From: Sorangium cellulosum
GTDB lineage: Bacteria; Myxococcota_A; Polyangia; Polyangiales; Polyangiaceae
Length of the DNA: 35,734 bases
NCBI GenBank assembly: GCA_020720045.1
Contig: DYPH01000056.1
Coordinates: 1-35,734, forward strand
Direction: 5' to 3'
Shown: positions 6,737-15,525 of the stretch, in pieces
Position numbering within the stretch: the stretch's first letter is position 1
Layout of the letters: each line of letters begins with the position of its first letter
The notes under the pieces: model-generated
What the model was told of the DNA's origin: nothing
What the model saw: only the letters and a program-made list of their open reading frames with translations
The model's database searches: none
Program-made: the position numbers and the translations under genes

Positions 6737-8686
6737 CTACGGGCAGCCCCGTTGATCGGCTTCTGTGTTGTGGCGGTCGGCGTCGCCGTCGAAGCCTAGC
6801 GCGCGCTCGACGGTCGCGAGGCGGCGCGGGAGGCAGCGGGGCTCGGGGGTCGCCGGGTCGCTGGCGCTTGTGGCGAACTCCGCGCCGTCCCCCGCTTTGC
6901 GGACGGACGCGTTGGCGTGGCGGGCGAGGAGGAGGGCGCGGGCGTCGAGCCCCTTTGGCTCCCAAATGCCTACGAAATAATGGAGGGCCCCTTTTGCGTC
7001 GGTGCGGGCCGGCTCGCCTCGGAAGGAGGGGGCGAAGGCGGGGGCCGCTCCGAGCACAAAGAAGGAAGCAGCGAAGAGGATCCGAGCGACGAGCACCGGC
7101 CAACGTTCGTCGCGGTTCTTTCGGAAAATCGGGAGGATCGCGAGCAGCCCTAGCGCTCCGAGCACCAGCGCGAAGCCGACCCTCGGGAGCCCTAGCGGCT
7201 CCAGGAGCGTGTGGGGGACGAAGCCGTAACGGACGAGCGGGATCGCCAGATCGGCGACCGGGCGGGCGACGTCCTCGGGGACCGTGTTGCAGAGGACCCC
7301 GAGCAGCCCGCTCTGGAGCACCGCCGCGGCAGCGAGCCCACCGACGCTCGCGCGCACCAAAAAGCGCGATTTTCTTCGGTTCCTGGCGATGCGGGCCGCC
7401 CCCCAGGCGACCAAAAAGGCGAAAAACGGCGGGGCCGCGCCGAGGAGCCGGGGGCCGACCGTCCAGCCGCCGCGCCAGTTGTTCGCCGCCGAGAGCGCGA
7501 GGAAGAGCGCCGCCATCATGAGCGTCGCCACGAACACCGCGAGCCGACGCACACCCCGCCCGCGAAGAAGCGCCCGCGGCCGCACCAGCAGAAAGAGGAT
7601 CGCCGGGAGCGCGAGCCACATGAACGACGAGGTGCCGAAGAAGCCGTAGGTGAAGCTCGCCGAGAGCCGCCCGAAGACGTTCCAGTCGGGCGTCGCCGAG
7701 AAGCCGTAGAAGCCCTGGGCGTGTTTCTGGGCAAATTCAGGCGTTTCGCAGAACTTATGCCCCGGCGTAAACGGGCTCCCGAAGGCGCGCGCGTGGAAGA
7801 GCATCATCAAGAGCGCCGGCAGGATCCCGCCGAGGGCGAGGCCGACGAGGTGCTTTGGGCGCCAGTAGACGCAGAGCGCGTAGAGGGCGACGAGCACCGA
7901 GAGCAGAAAGCCCTGGTAGTCGGTGAGCGTGATCAGCCCGGCGAAGAGGCCGGCGAGGAGGGCGCCACGGAACGTCGGCAGGCGGCCGAGGTGGGTGCGG
8001 TCGAGGCGGGCGGCGGTGACGAGCGCGAAGGCGGTGAACGCGGTCGCCGCGAACAGGGCGTGGCTCGCGAAGAGGAGCGCGTAGGCGAGGTAGTTCGTCC
8101 CGAGGCCGCAGGCGACGACCGCCGAGTAGCGGAGCGACGGATCGGGGGCGAAGCGCCGGAGAAAACGCTCAAAGAAGAGCAAAAACAGGAAACACGGGAG
8201 CTGCACGGCGCCGATACGGAGCCACCAGACGGCCCGCCGTAAGAAATCCTCGCGGACGGCGACGGGGGCGGTCGGCGACGGGATCGCGGCGCCGCGGAGC
8301 TTCTCCGTCGCAAGAAACGCCGCGTAGGCGGGGACGCCCAAGTAGGAGACCCCCGGCGATTTTACGGAGTAAAAGGCATCGGTCTTGGGGGTGCCGTCGC
8401 TCGTGGCGCGCTGGGCCGCCGGGGGGACCTTCGCCATGTCGTTCGTCCAGCCGTGGCGGGCGACGCTTGTGTCGATGCGGAAGGTGCCGTGCTCGACGAG
8501 CGCCATCGTCATGTAGACGCGGACGTTTTCGTTCGGGTTGTTGATCGGAAGCAGGAACGGGAACGGCAGGAAATAGACGAGCGCGAGCAGCGCGAAGAAC
8601 AGGCGCCGAAAGCGGCGATCCTGCTTCGATTCCCGCGGCGGCAGACCGAGCTCTTCGGCCGCCGCAGGAACGGTCGACCGACTCAT
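6737..8686 (-). CDS. Polytopic membrane protein, GT-C-type glycosyltransferase-like
   Basis: A 649-residue protein with a cytoplasmic start, about 12 hydrophobic segments and a soluble C-terminus. After the first membrane helix comes a loop with NNPNENVRVYMT and then ALVEHGTFRIDT and FYSVKSPGVSYLGVPAY. Acidic residues in this first extracytoplasmic loop and the KSPG(x)S motif are typical of GT-C lipid-linked sugar transferases of the PMT/ArnT type. The start ATG at 8686 overlaps the TGA of the upstream TMTC-like gene (ATGA), so the two are co-translated. The longer upstream frame is a shadow. The C-terminal tail carries ASVRKAGDGAEF, encoded by a 39-bp dispersed repeat also found at 26037. 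The donor and acceptor sugars cannot be read from sequence. Confidence 0.8.
   Translation of the reverse strand: MSRSTVPAAAEELGLPPRESKQDRRFRRLFFALLALVYFLPFPFLLPINNPNENVRVYMTMALVEHGTFRIDTSVARHGWTNDMAKVPPAAQRATSDGTPKTDAFYSVKSPGVSYLGVPAYAAFLATEKLRGAAIPSPTAPVAVREDFLRRAVWWLRIGAVQLPCFLFLLFFERFLRRFAPDPSLRYSAVVACGLGTNYLAYALLFASHALFAATAFTAFALVTAARLDRTHLGRLPTFRGALLAGLFAGLITLTDYQGFLLSVLVALYALCVYWRPKHLVGLALGGILPALLMMLFHARAFGSPFTPGHKFCETPEFAQKHAQGFYGFSATPDWNVFGRLSASFTYGFFGTSSFMWLALPAILFLLVRPRALLRGRGVRRLAVFVATLMMAALFLALSAANNWRGGWTVGPRLLGAAPPFFAFLVAWGAARIARNRRKSRFLVRASVGGLAAAAVLQSGLLGVLCNTVPEDVARPVADLAIPLVRYGFVPHTLLEPLGLPRVGFALVLGALGLLAILPIFRKNRDERWPVLVARILFAASFFVLGAAPAFAPSFRGEPARTDAKGALHYFVGIWEPKGLDARALLLARHANASVRKAGDGAEFATSASDPATPEPRCLPRRLATVERALGFDGDADRHNTEADQRGCP
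6874..6912. repeat. 39-bp dispersed hairpin repeat, copy 1 (inside GT-C gene)
   Basis: This segment matches 26037-26075 at 37 of 39 positions. It contains the inverted repeat CCGTCC...GGACGG with GC-rich arms around a CTTT loop. It is translated in the gene's frame as part of ASVRKAGDGAEF. Confidence 0.75.
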
Positions 8687-10740
8687 TCCCGGGGCCCCTC
8701 GTTGTAGCTGCGGGGGCGGCTCTTCGGGTCGATGCCGTTGTTCTTCTCGCCGTTGGCCATGAGGTCGGCGACGAGCCAGTTGTACCAGCTGTTTTCCGTC
8801 GGTTTTTCCGTCTTCTTCGCCTCTTCGACGAGCGTCTCGCGGAGGGGGGCGCCGGCGACGAGCTGCTTTTCGTCCCAGAGGCACTGGAGGCCGAGGGCGA
8901 GGAGCGGTTTGTCGTTCGCGGCGAGCGGAAAGCCGCGCAAATAATGGGGGACCGCCTCGGGGGCGCGGTGCATCCGGCAGAGCGTGTCGCCCAGGTAGAC
9001 GTGGGCCATCGGCCAGGTCGGCGCGAGGGCGACGGCGACCTGGTTCTCGACGAGCCGCTCCTCGGGGCGGCTCCGGGCGCCGAGCATGACCGAGTAATTC
9101 AGGTGCGCTTTCGCGCTGTTGGGGACCGCCTTGCGGGCGGAGTCCCAGAAGGCGAGGTCGTCCGAGTAGTCGTTCGCGTGGCGGCGCGCGCAGATCCCCT
9201 GGAAGAGCACGAACACGATCAAGAGGCCGCGGGCCGCCAGGAGCGCGGGGCGCTTCGCCGGGAGGCCGGGGTCGATCCCTTCGTCGGCGGGCGGCTTCGC
9301 GGCGTGGCGCAGGAGGAGCGCCCCCCAGGCGGCGAGGAGCACGCTCGTGCCGAGGAGGCACGGGTAGAGGAAACGCTCGGCGCGGACCGTCGGCAGCGGG
9401 ATCGGGATGTTCGAGACGGGGAAGTAAAAGAGGACGATCGTCAGCCAGGCGAGCGCCAGCATCGGGCGGAGATCGCGGGTCTGGAAGCGCTCGACGGTCC
9501 AGAGGGTCTGCGCGCCGACGGCATGGCGCTTCGGGAGGGTGACCGGCGCGAGGAAGTGGCGGGCGCGGAGGCGGGCCTGAATGGCGAGGCCGATGGCGAA
9601 GATCGGCGGCCCGATCATCGCGAGGGTGCCGAGGACGCTCTCCGGGAAGACCAACGCGCTCGGCGCCGGCTCCTGGGGGGCCGAGTAGTCGCCGGAGAGG
9701 GTCCACGGGAAGAGGATCTGGGTGAGCCCGCGCACGTACACGCGGAGGGCGCCGGCGATGCGGTGGGGGGCGTCGGTGAAGGCGAGCGGGTTGTTGAGGG
9801 CGTCCTTCGGGAGGGCCGGCTGCCCGTACCAACGCATGATCGCTGCGTAATTCTGGGCCGCCTTGCTCTTCTCCGCGACGGCGGCGACGGTGAACTCGGC
9901 GGGGACCGGCACCGGGAACAGGCGGCGACGCCCCTCGACGTACAGCACGAAGGCGCCGACCGCCCCGACGGCGACCATCGCCGCCCGGAGCCACACATAG
10001 GGGGCGCGCGGGTGGAGGCCGCGGGCGAGGAGCAGCGCGGCGAGCGGCAGGAGCGGCACCAGCGAGAGGCCGCTCTCTTTGGCGAGGAGGCTCATCATCG
10101 TGCTGGCGAAGATGGCGAGCGGCAGGAGCGGCAGGAGCTTCCCGCGGAGGCGGAGGGCGTGGAGGGCGGCGAGGAAGCCGGTGACCGAGAGGACGTCGGC
10201 GAGCCCAACCACGCCGGCGATGCACTCGGTGGCGACGCCGGCGGTGCAGAAGAACAGGCCGGAGAGCCACGCGACGTCCCGTCGCCGCGAGTAGCGCCAG
10301 AGGAGCGCCGAGAGCAGGGCGGCGTTCAGCCCGTGGCCGAGGACGTTGAGCCAGTGGTGAAAGAACGGCGACTGTTCCCGGGCGCCGAGCCACCAGAGGG
10401 CGCGCCAGAGCAAGTTCGGGAGGGGGCGGTAGCTGCCGATCGTCCCTTCCGGCTTTCGCCCCCAGAAGTCGGTCGTGAAGGCGTCGATCCACCGGTATTT
10501 GTGCGGCGAGACGGCCGCATCGCGGACGTAGGGGTTCGCGAGGAGCGCCTCCTGCTCATCAAAGATGAAGTTCGTCCGCGGCGAGCGGGTGAACAGGAAG
10601 ACCGAGAGGAACGCGAACGGCACGAGCGTCACGAGGACGTCGACCGGTTCCCGCAAGAAATTGCGGAAAAAACGGCGGACCGACGCGACAAAGCGGAGGG
10701 TCCAAGGGTCGCGTGGGAGGGGGCGCGGTTCGACGGTCAC
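8683..10740 (-). CDS. TMTC-like polytopic membrane protein with C-terminal TPR
   Basis: A 685-residue protein with a GTG start at 10740 (VTVEPRPLPRDPWTLRF), chosen because upstream in-frame sequence is low-complexity. A first membrane helix is followed by the acidic loop FIFDEQEALLANPYVRD and then GSYRPLPNLLWRALWWL, which fits the TMTC/GT-C family of protein O-mannosyltransferase-like enzymes. The central DNNPLA-type motif appears as ALNNPLAFTDAPHRIAGALR, followed by RGLTQILFPWTLSGDYS. About ten membrane segments precede a C-terminal TPR-like region (AKAHLNYSVMLGARSR and WPMAHVYLGDTLCRM). The end overlaps the next membrane gene by four bases. The pair probably glycosylates exported proteins or envelope lipids; this role is inferred from family. 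Confidence 0.82.
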   Translation of the reverse strand: MTVEPRPLPRDPWTLRFVASVRRFFRNFLREPVDVLVTLVPFAFLSVFLFTRSPRTNFIFDEQEALLANPYVRDAAVSPHKYRWIDAFTTDFWGRKPEGTIGSYRPLPNLLWRALWWLGAREQSPFFHHWLNVLGHGLNAALLSALLWRYSRRRDVAWLSGLFFCTAGVATECIAGVVGLADVLSVTGFLAALHALRLRGKLLPLLPLAIFASTMMSLLAKESGLSLVPLLPLAALLLARGLHPRAPYVWLRAAMVAVGAVGAFVLYVEGRRRLFPVPVPAEFTVAAVAEKSKAAQNYAAIMRWYGQPALPKDALNNPLAFTDAPHRIAGALRVYVRGLTQILFPWTLSGDYSAPQEPAPSALVFPESVLGTLAMIGPPIFAIGLAIQARLRARHFLAPVTLPKRHAVGAQTLWTVERFQTRDLRPMLALAWLTIVLFYFPVSNIPIPLPTVRAERFLYPCLLGTSVLLAAWGALLLRHAAKPPADEGIDPGLPAKRPALLAARGLLIVFVLFQGICARRHANDYSDDLAFWDSARKAVPNSAKAHLNYSVMLGARSRPEERLVENQVAVALAPTWPMAHVYLGDTLCRMHRAPEAVPHYLRGFPLAANDKPLLALGLQCLWDEKQLVAGAPLRETLVEEAKKTEKPTENSWYNWLVADLMANGEKNNGIDPKSRPRSYNEGPRE

Positions 10741-10915
10741 GGCGAAGGGGAACGGGGAGCTCCATGCCGGCCCCGTGTGGGCGCGCAACGTACACGAGGG
10801 GCCCTCGCCCGTTCGGCGAAAATCGAGAAATCTACCGTGCGAAGCTAGAGAGGCCGTCGACGGCGCCTGCGCCTGCGCATTGCGGAACGCGAGCTTCTTG
10901 GGGACCTGTTTGGGC

Positions 10916-11065
10916 CGCTCCGCCCGCGAGGCACGCCGCTCCGCCCGCGAGGCACGCCGCTCCCGATGGGAGGGAGACCTCTCCCGACGGCAGGGAGACC
11001 TCTCCCGACGCGTCGGGACTGGACCTCCCCGGCGTCGGGACCGACCTCCCCGGCGTCGGGAACGC
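10916..11065. repeat. Intergenic palindromic and tandem repeat cluster
   Basis: The 377-bp spacer 10741-11117 has no gene. It holds a 21-bp direct repeat (10916-10936 and 10937-10957), then several units of about 21 bp built from CTCCCGACG and GTCGGGA, including the perfect palindrome TCCCGACGCGTCGGGA at 11003-11018. The 21-nt stretch 10999-11019 recurs exactly at 22257-22277, so this is a dispersed intergenic repeat family. Confidence 0.85.
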
Positions 11066-11117
11066 TCTCCGTCGCGAAAAAATCGACGGGGTGGCGCGGC
11101 GGAGTCGCCTCGGTCGC

Positions 11118-12128
11118 CTAGCGGCCGGCGTCGCGCGCGCTCGGAGGGGGCGCGGCGGTTGGCGGAGCGCCGGCGTCTTCCGCGGGGAGCTCGACGGGGG
11201 TCCGCTCGCCGAGGCAGACGGCGCGGATCTTCGGGCTCGTCTCGCGGACGCTTAGTTCCGGCGGTCTCCCAAGCGCCGCAGCCCACTTGCCGCAGGCGAT
11301 CCGTGCCTGGCCGAGGGAGCCTTCGGCGACGTAGGCCTCGGTGAGCTTCTCGTAGATGCGCGCGAGCTGCACGCTTGAAAGATCGGCCCCTTGGGCGCGG
11401 CCGAGGAGCCGGTTTCCGCGGACGATCACGTCCAAATACCGGCCGCGGGCGGCGTCGAGGAGGAAGCCGGGGAGCTCGGCTTCGACGCGGCGCTGGGCCC
11501 GGTAATCGTCGGCGGTCGCCTCCTTGGGGCTCCCGTCCTCTTTTTCCCGTTCGCGGACGGCGCTCACGAGCTCGAGCTCGGGGAGCGGGATCAGGAGCAC
11601 CTCGCCGGGGGTGACCTTCGTCCCCTCGCGGAAATTGTAGCCGTTGAGGCGCCAGCTCCAGGCGGCGTCGCTGAAGTAGCGGCGGGCGATGGCGACCATG
11701 TCGTCCCCCTCTTTGCCGATGTAGTTGAGCACGGCAAAGACGCGAATTTCTTGCCCCGGCGTCGGCGGGACCCAGGCCGTCGCGTGGTTCTCGCGGGCGA
11801 GCCAATCGGCGCGGCGGGGGTCGCCGAGGTAGGTCTTGGCGAGGGTCGCCCAGGTGTCTTGGGGGCGCGCGCGGACGTAGGTCGGCGCCGGTACCTCGAT
11901 GCGCATCCCGGCCACAATGGAGGCGCCACCGGCGCTGTCGAGGGCGTTCTGGCCGGCGAGGACCGCCTCTTTCGCCGGGTCTCCGTAGGCTTCGTCGGCG
12001 ATCTCGGCGAGCGACTCCCCAGGCCCGGCGACGTGCACGTAGGACGCCGCGTCGCCGATCGGCGCGAGCACCAAGAGCGGCACCGCGACGGCGAAGAACC
12101 CGAAATGCCCGAAGGAAAACCGGTTCAT
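11118..12128 (-). CDS. Secreted LysM-repeat protein
   Basis: A 336-residue protein with an N-terminal signal peptide or anchor (residues 5-27, FSFGHFGFFAVAVPLLVLAP) followed by two or three LysM-like units: YVHVAGPGESLAEIADEAYG, TYVRARPQDTWATLAKTYLG, and EGDDMVAIARRYFSDAAWSW with its NGYNFREGTKVTPGEVLLIP half. LysM modules bind N-acetylglucosamine-containing glycans such as peptidoglycan, so an envelope location is likely. A helical segment and a Pro/Ala-rich tail (APPTAAPPPSARDAGR) follow. Its ATG overlaps the stop of the kinase gene as ATGA. Its job is probably structural or sensory beside that kinase. Confidence 0.85.
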   Translation of the reverse strand: MNRFSFGHFGFFAVAVPLLVLAPIGDAASYVHVAGPGESLAEIADEAYGDPAKEAVLAGQNALDSAGGASIVAGMRIEVPAPTYVRARPQDTWATLAKTYLGDPRRADWLARENHATAWVPPTPGQEIRVFAVLNYIGKEGDDMVAIARRYFSDAAWSWRLNGYNFREGTKVTPGEVLLIPLPELELVSAVREREKEDGSPKEATADDYRAQRRVEAELPGFLLDAARGRYLDVIVRGNRLLGRAQGADLSSVQLARIYEKLTEAYVAEGSLGQARIACGKWAAALGRPPELSVRETSPKIRAVCLGERTPVELPAEDAGAPPTAAPPPSARDAGR

Positions 12129-13540
12129 GGCGCCCCCGCTTCCGAAGAGCCGCCATCCGGTCCGTCGAAGCGCTTCGGCGGGGCAGTCGCCGCCGTCGGC
12201 AGCGGGAGGAGCGCCTCGAGGGAGAGCGTCTGCCCGGCGGTGATCTCAATGGGGCGCTCCACGGGCGGCGCCTCCGGGTGCTTCAACGTCACGAAATGCG
12301 GGCCTTTTGCGAGGGGGATCGGGCGCGAAAACGGCGTCGTCTCGACGAGCACCCCATCGACCCAGACCTCCGCCCACGGGTGGGCGATCACGCGGAGACC
12401 GCCGGCGTCCCGGGGGAGGAGCGGAAGCGTCGCTTCGCTGGTGAGCGTTGTGGTGCGCGGGCGGCCGCCGGAGAGCGCCTGGATGGTGGCGGCGCCGGCC
12501 AAAAAGAGGGCGCCGAGGGCGAGGAAGCCGAGGCCACCAGCTCCGCCTAACCCGCCGGAAAAGCTGCGAGGTTCCGTGAGGAGCGGCGCGATGGGGCGGC
12601 CGGCGAGGGAGGCCTCGATGAGGGTCGTCGGCGGCGGGTCCCCCAGCTCGGCGAGGCAGGCGCGGAGCTCACGGGCGACCGCTTCGGCGGTGCGCGGGCG
12701 GGCCGCCGGGTGGCGCTCCAAGAGGGCGCCGACGAGGCGAACGAGCGTGTGGGAGAGGCCGCGGACCCGCAAATCGATGCGTGGCGCCGGATCCCGGGTC
12801 GCCGCGACCGCTTCGCCGAAGGGGCGGACGCCCGCGATCATTTGGTAAAGGACGACGCCGAGCGCGAAGAGGTCGGCCCGGCCGTCGACGACGTCGCCGA
12901 GGATCGCCTCCGGGGCGAGGTAGGCGGGCGCGCCACCGAGGTCGTTCGGGCGGACGACGCCGGAGAGCGTCCGCTGGGCCGATCGCGCATCGCGCGGGAC
13001 GGGGCGCGGTTCGTTGCCGGGGCGGAGAATGCGCCGTGCAGCGCCGAAATCGCAGAGTTTTACGGCGCCACGCGTGCCGAGCAGGATGTTGTCCGGCTTG
13101 AGGTCGCCGTGGACGAAGCCGCGCTCATGGACGTGGGCGAGCCCCTCGACGACGGCGAGCGCCACCGCGATCGCGACCGCCGGCTCTAACGTCCGCCGTT
13201 GGGAGAGGTGGGCCCCGAGGCTCTTCCCGACGACCTCCTCAAGCACCAGGACCGGGCGCCCCGGCTCGGAAATCTCTTCATTTACGGCAGTTTCGCCGGT
13301 GCGGTCTTCGCGGAGCGAGAACGAGTCGAGGAGGTAGACGATGCGCGGGTGGGTCAGCTCGGCGAGGATTTCCCCTTCGTCGCGGAGGCGCTCGGCGAGG
13401 GGCGAGGCGCGATCGAAGGTCTCCCGGAGCACTTTGAGCGCGACGGCGCGCCCACGGCGATCGGTCGCCGCATAGACTTCCGCGAGAGCCCCTCTCCCGA
13501 GGGGGGCGCGGATCTCGTAGCCGGGGATGCTCGGGGGCAC
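12125..13540 (-). CDS. Membrane Ser/Thr protein kinase with PEGA domain
   Basis: A 471-residue Hanks-type kinase with a GTG start. It shows the Gly-rich loop LGRGALAEV (14-22), Lys36 in VALKVL, the catalytic loop HGDLKPDN with Asp146, DFG at 164-166, YLAPEAI at the P+1/APE position and the RADLFALGVVLY helix. The catalytic loop reads HGD instead of HRD, so it is a non-RD kinase and may not depend on activation-loop phosphorylation. One membrane helix (about 334-356) is followed by a PEGA domain (about 380-445, with GGLRVIAHPWAEVWVDGVLV). It lies 14 bases after RNase HI and overlaps the LysM gene by four bases. A role in envelope signalling is likely. Confidence 0.92.
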   Translation of the reverse strand: MPPSIPGYEIRAPLGRGALAEVYAATDRRGRAVALKVLRETFDRASPLAERLRDEGEILAELTHPRIVYLLDSFSLREDRTGETAVNEEISEPGRPVLVLEEVVGKSLGAHLSQRRTLEPAVAIAVALAVVEGLAHVHERGFVHGDLKPDNILLGTRGAVKLCDFGAARRILRPGNEPRPVPRDARSAQRTLSGVVRPNDLGGAPAYLAPEAILGDVVDGRADLFALGVVLYQMIAGVRPFGEAVAATRDPAPRIDLRVRGLSHTLVRLVGALLERHPAARPRTAEAVARELRACLAELGDPPPTTLIEASLAGRPIAPLLTEPRSFSGGLGGAGGLGFLALGALFLAGAATIQALSGGRPRTTTLTSEATLPLLPRDAGGLRVIAHPWAEVWVDGVLVETTPFSRPIPLAKGPHFVTLKHPEAPPVERPIEITAGQTLSLEALLPLPTAATAPPKRFDGPDGGSSEAGAP

Positions 13541-13554
13541 GGCGCGTGCGTCTA

Positions 13555-14304
13555 CTACGGAAGTTCCGTCGGTTCGCCGGCGGATGCAGGCTTGCTCTCG
13601 CGGGCGCCGCTCTTCCGGGTGGAGACCGCCTCACGGGCGAGCTGATCGGCGCGCTCGTTGCCGGAAATTCCAGCGTGTCCGGCGACGTAGAGCAGCTTGA
13701 AGTGGTCCCGCCGGGCGATCGCCGCCTTCACGGAGACGATGAGCTCCTGGTTCGCCTTCGCCTTCCAGCCCTTCACGAGCACGCCGATCGAGTACTGGCT
13801 GTCGGTGTGGATCACGAGGGGGATGTCGTCGTCGACGGCGTCACAAGCCTTCAAAATCGCCGTAAGTTCCGCGATGTTGTTGGTACCGACGCCCAGGTAG
13901 ACGAACTCCTCCCGGCGCGATCCATCGGGGCGCAGCAAATAGACGCCGGAACCGGCCGGCCCCGGGTTCCCCGAGCAGGCGCCGTCCGCGTACGCCACGA
14001 CCGCCCCGGCCCACTCGGAGCCGGTCGGCGTCGCTTGCGGGCCGCTTTTTCCCGGCTTGGCCCCTTTGGCCGCTTTCGCCTCTTCCGGGCTCTTCGGCGC
14101 GACGAACTCGCCGGCCGGGAACGCGTCGTCGGCCAGGAGCTGGCCGGGCTTCAGCGTGAGGTTCTTTGCGAGCGCTTTGTAGGCGCGCGGACCGTTCTTT
14201 TTGTAACGAATCTCGACGCGACCGTCGTCGGTCACAAAGGCGCCGTCGGCCCCCACGCGGGCGTAGACGGTCTGTTCGCGGAGCAGCGCTTGGGCCCAGG
14301 GCAT
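13555..14304 (-). CDS. rnhA: Ribonuclease HI with N-terminal extension
   Basis: A 249-residue protein whose residues about 100-230 are an RNase H fold with the full catalytic set: Asp107 in YADGACSGNPGPAG, Glu146 in NNIAELTAI, Asp168 in HTDSQYSIG, His210 in GHAGISGNERAD and Asp220. It cleaves RNA in RNA-DNA hybrids. About 95 residues precede the domain, containing a basic segment (EIRYKKNGPRAYKALAKNL) and a Lys/Ala-rich linker. Canonical RNase HI is about 155 residues, so this extension could be a nucleic-acid-binding module, though it is not the usual hybrid-binding domain by eye. It is the first gene of the minus-strand group ending with the kinase and LysM genes, and is divergent from the ATPase at 14420. 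Confidence 0.93.
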   Translation of the reverse strand: MPWAQALLREQTVYARVGADGAFVTDDGRVEIRYKKNGPRAYKALAKNLTLKPGQLLADDAFPAGEFVAPKSPEEAKAAKGAKPGKSGPQATPTGSEWAGAVVAYADGACSGNPGPAGSGVYLLRPDGSRREEFVYLGVGTNNIAELTAILKACDAVDDDIPLVIHTDSQYSIGVLVKGWKAKANQELIVSVKAAIARRDHFKLLYVAGHAGISGNERADQLAREAVSTRKSGARESKPASAGEPTELP

Positions 14305-14419
14305 GGGCGGGCCCTTACCGCGCTTTCCCGGCGGGCGGGAAGCACTCGCCGCCCGTGCCCCCTTTCGTGCCCGTGGGCCGCGGCTTTACCGGGAATGAAC
14401 GATCTGTTACCCCATCCGC

Positions 14420-15525
14420 ATGCTTGAGCGTCTCTATGTGAACAATTTTCGGACGTTCCAGAACTTTGAGCTCCGCCCAGCAGCGCTTCACTCCGCCCTT
14501 TTTTGCGGAAAGAATGGCACCGGAAAGACGGCCCTCGGAGGCGTCTTCGCCCTCTTTCAGCAAATCGGCGCCGGCAAGAGTCGTGTGGGAGAACTTGTGA
14601 AGCCCGATGATTTTTGGCTCCGGCAGACGAACCTCCCGATGCGCTTCGAATTGGAAGTGCGCCTCGATGGTCGGCTCTTCGCCTACACCCTTGTCCTTGA
14701 ACTTCCTGAACGCTTTCGGGAACTCCGTGTCCTTGAGGAGAGCCTTACCGTCGATGGGACGTCGATTTACCGGCGGCGTCAGGGGGCCGTCGAGGTCGTC
14801 AAGGGCACGGGGCCGGTTACCTTTACGATCGACTGGCATTTCGTAGCGCTCCCGCTCATTCAAGTCGCCGACGCCAACGATTTTGAAACGTGGAAAACGT
14901 GGCTTCAACGCATGCTCGTTCTCGCCCCCGTTCCAGCATTGATGAGCGGTGTTTCGCTCGGAGAAGCATCCTCCTTGGAGTTGAACGCTCGGAATTTCTC
15001 CGGCTGGCTGACCGGCCTGTTGGCACAGGAGCCCAGCGCGATCGCGACAATCCTGGGGGCGCTCCAGCAGATGATGCCGGACCTATCGACCCTCCGAAAT
15101 CTTCCGGGCGGGCGAGATAGCAAGTCGCTATTTGTTGTCTTCAAAGACGATAATGCGAGTTTTGAAGTCTCTTTTGATGCACTTTCGAACGGCGAGAAAT
15201 GCATGTTTCTCGCGTCGGCCATTGTCGCAGCCAACGAGAATGCAGGCCCCTTCTTCGTGTTTTGGGACGAAATCGATAACCATGTAAGTCTCGACGAAAT
15301 CGACTTCTTTGTCCGTTTGCTAAGGCGTGGCTTCCATGCGGGGGGCAGATCTTCGTCACCTCCCACAACGCGTCCGCCATTCGAGCATTCTCGCGGGAGA
15401 ACACCTTCTTCGTCGCTCGGAAGAGCCACATGGAACCGTCGATGCTTCGGTCGTTCGCCGACTCCCCCCCACCGAAGGGGGAAGACGTTGCCACGGCGTT
15501 CTTGGAAGGGGACCTCAACCTGTGA
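14420..15525 (+). CDS. ABC/OLD-type AAA ATPase of an ATPase-TOPRIM pair (frameshifted)
   Basis: The start MLERLYVNNFRTFQNFELRP is typical of AAA15/AAA21 (OLD/RecF-like) ATPases. Walker A is GKNGTGKT (30-37), an ABC-type signature LSNGEK lies near 256, and Walker B FFVFWDEIDNH near 280. After a G6 run at 15340-15345 the uncorrected frame becomes Arg/Ser/Pro-rich and runs to 15667. Adding one base gives GQIFVTSHNASAIRAF and a normal end at TGA 15523-15525, for about 368 residues. The corrected stop overlaps the next gene's GTG by four bases, which supports the correction. The layout resembles PARIS (AriA/AriB) and related ATPase-TOPRIM defence pairs. The indel may be sequencing error, decay or slippage. 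Confidence 0.75.

Noticed and set aside
8944-10848. Long plus-strand frames over the membrane-protein genes (also 7211-8242)
   Set aside because: Arg/Glu-rich shadows of GC-rich coding DNA. The minus-strand proteins have consistent membrane helices and family motifs.
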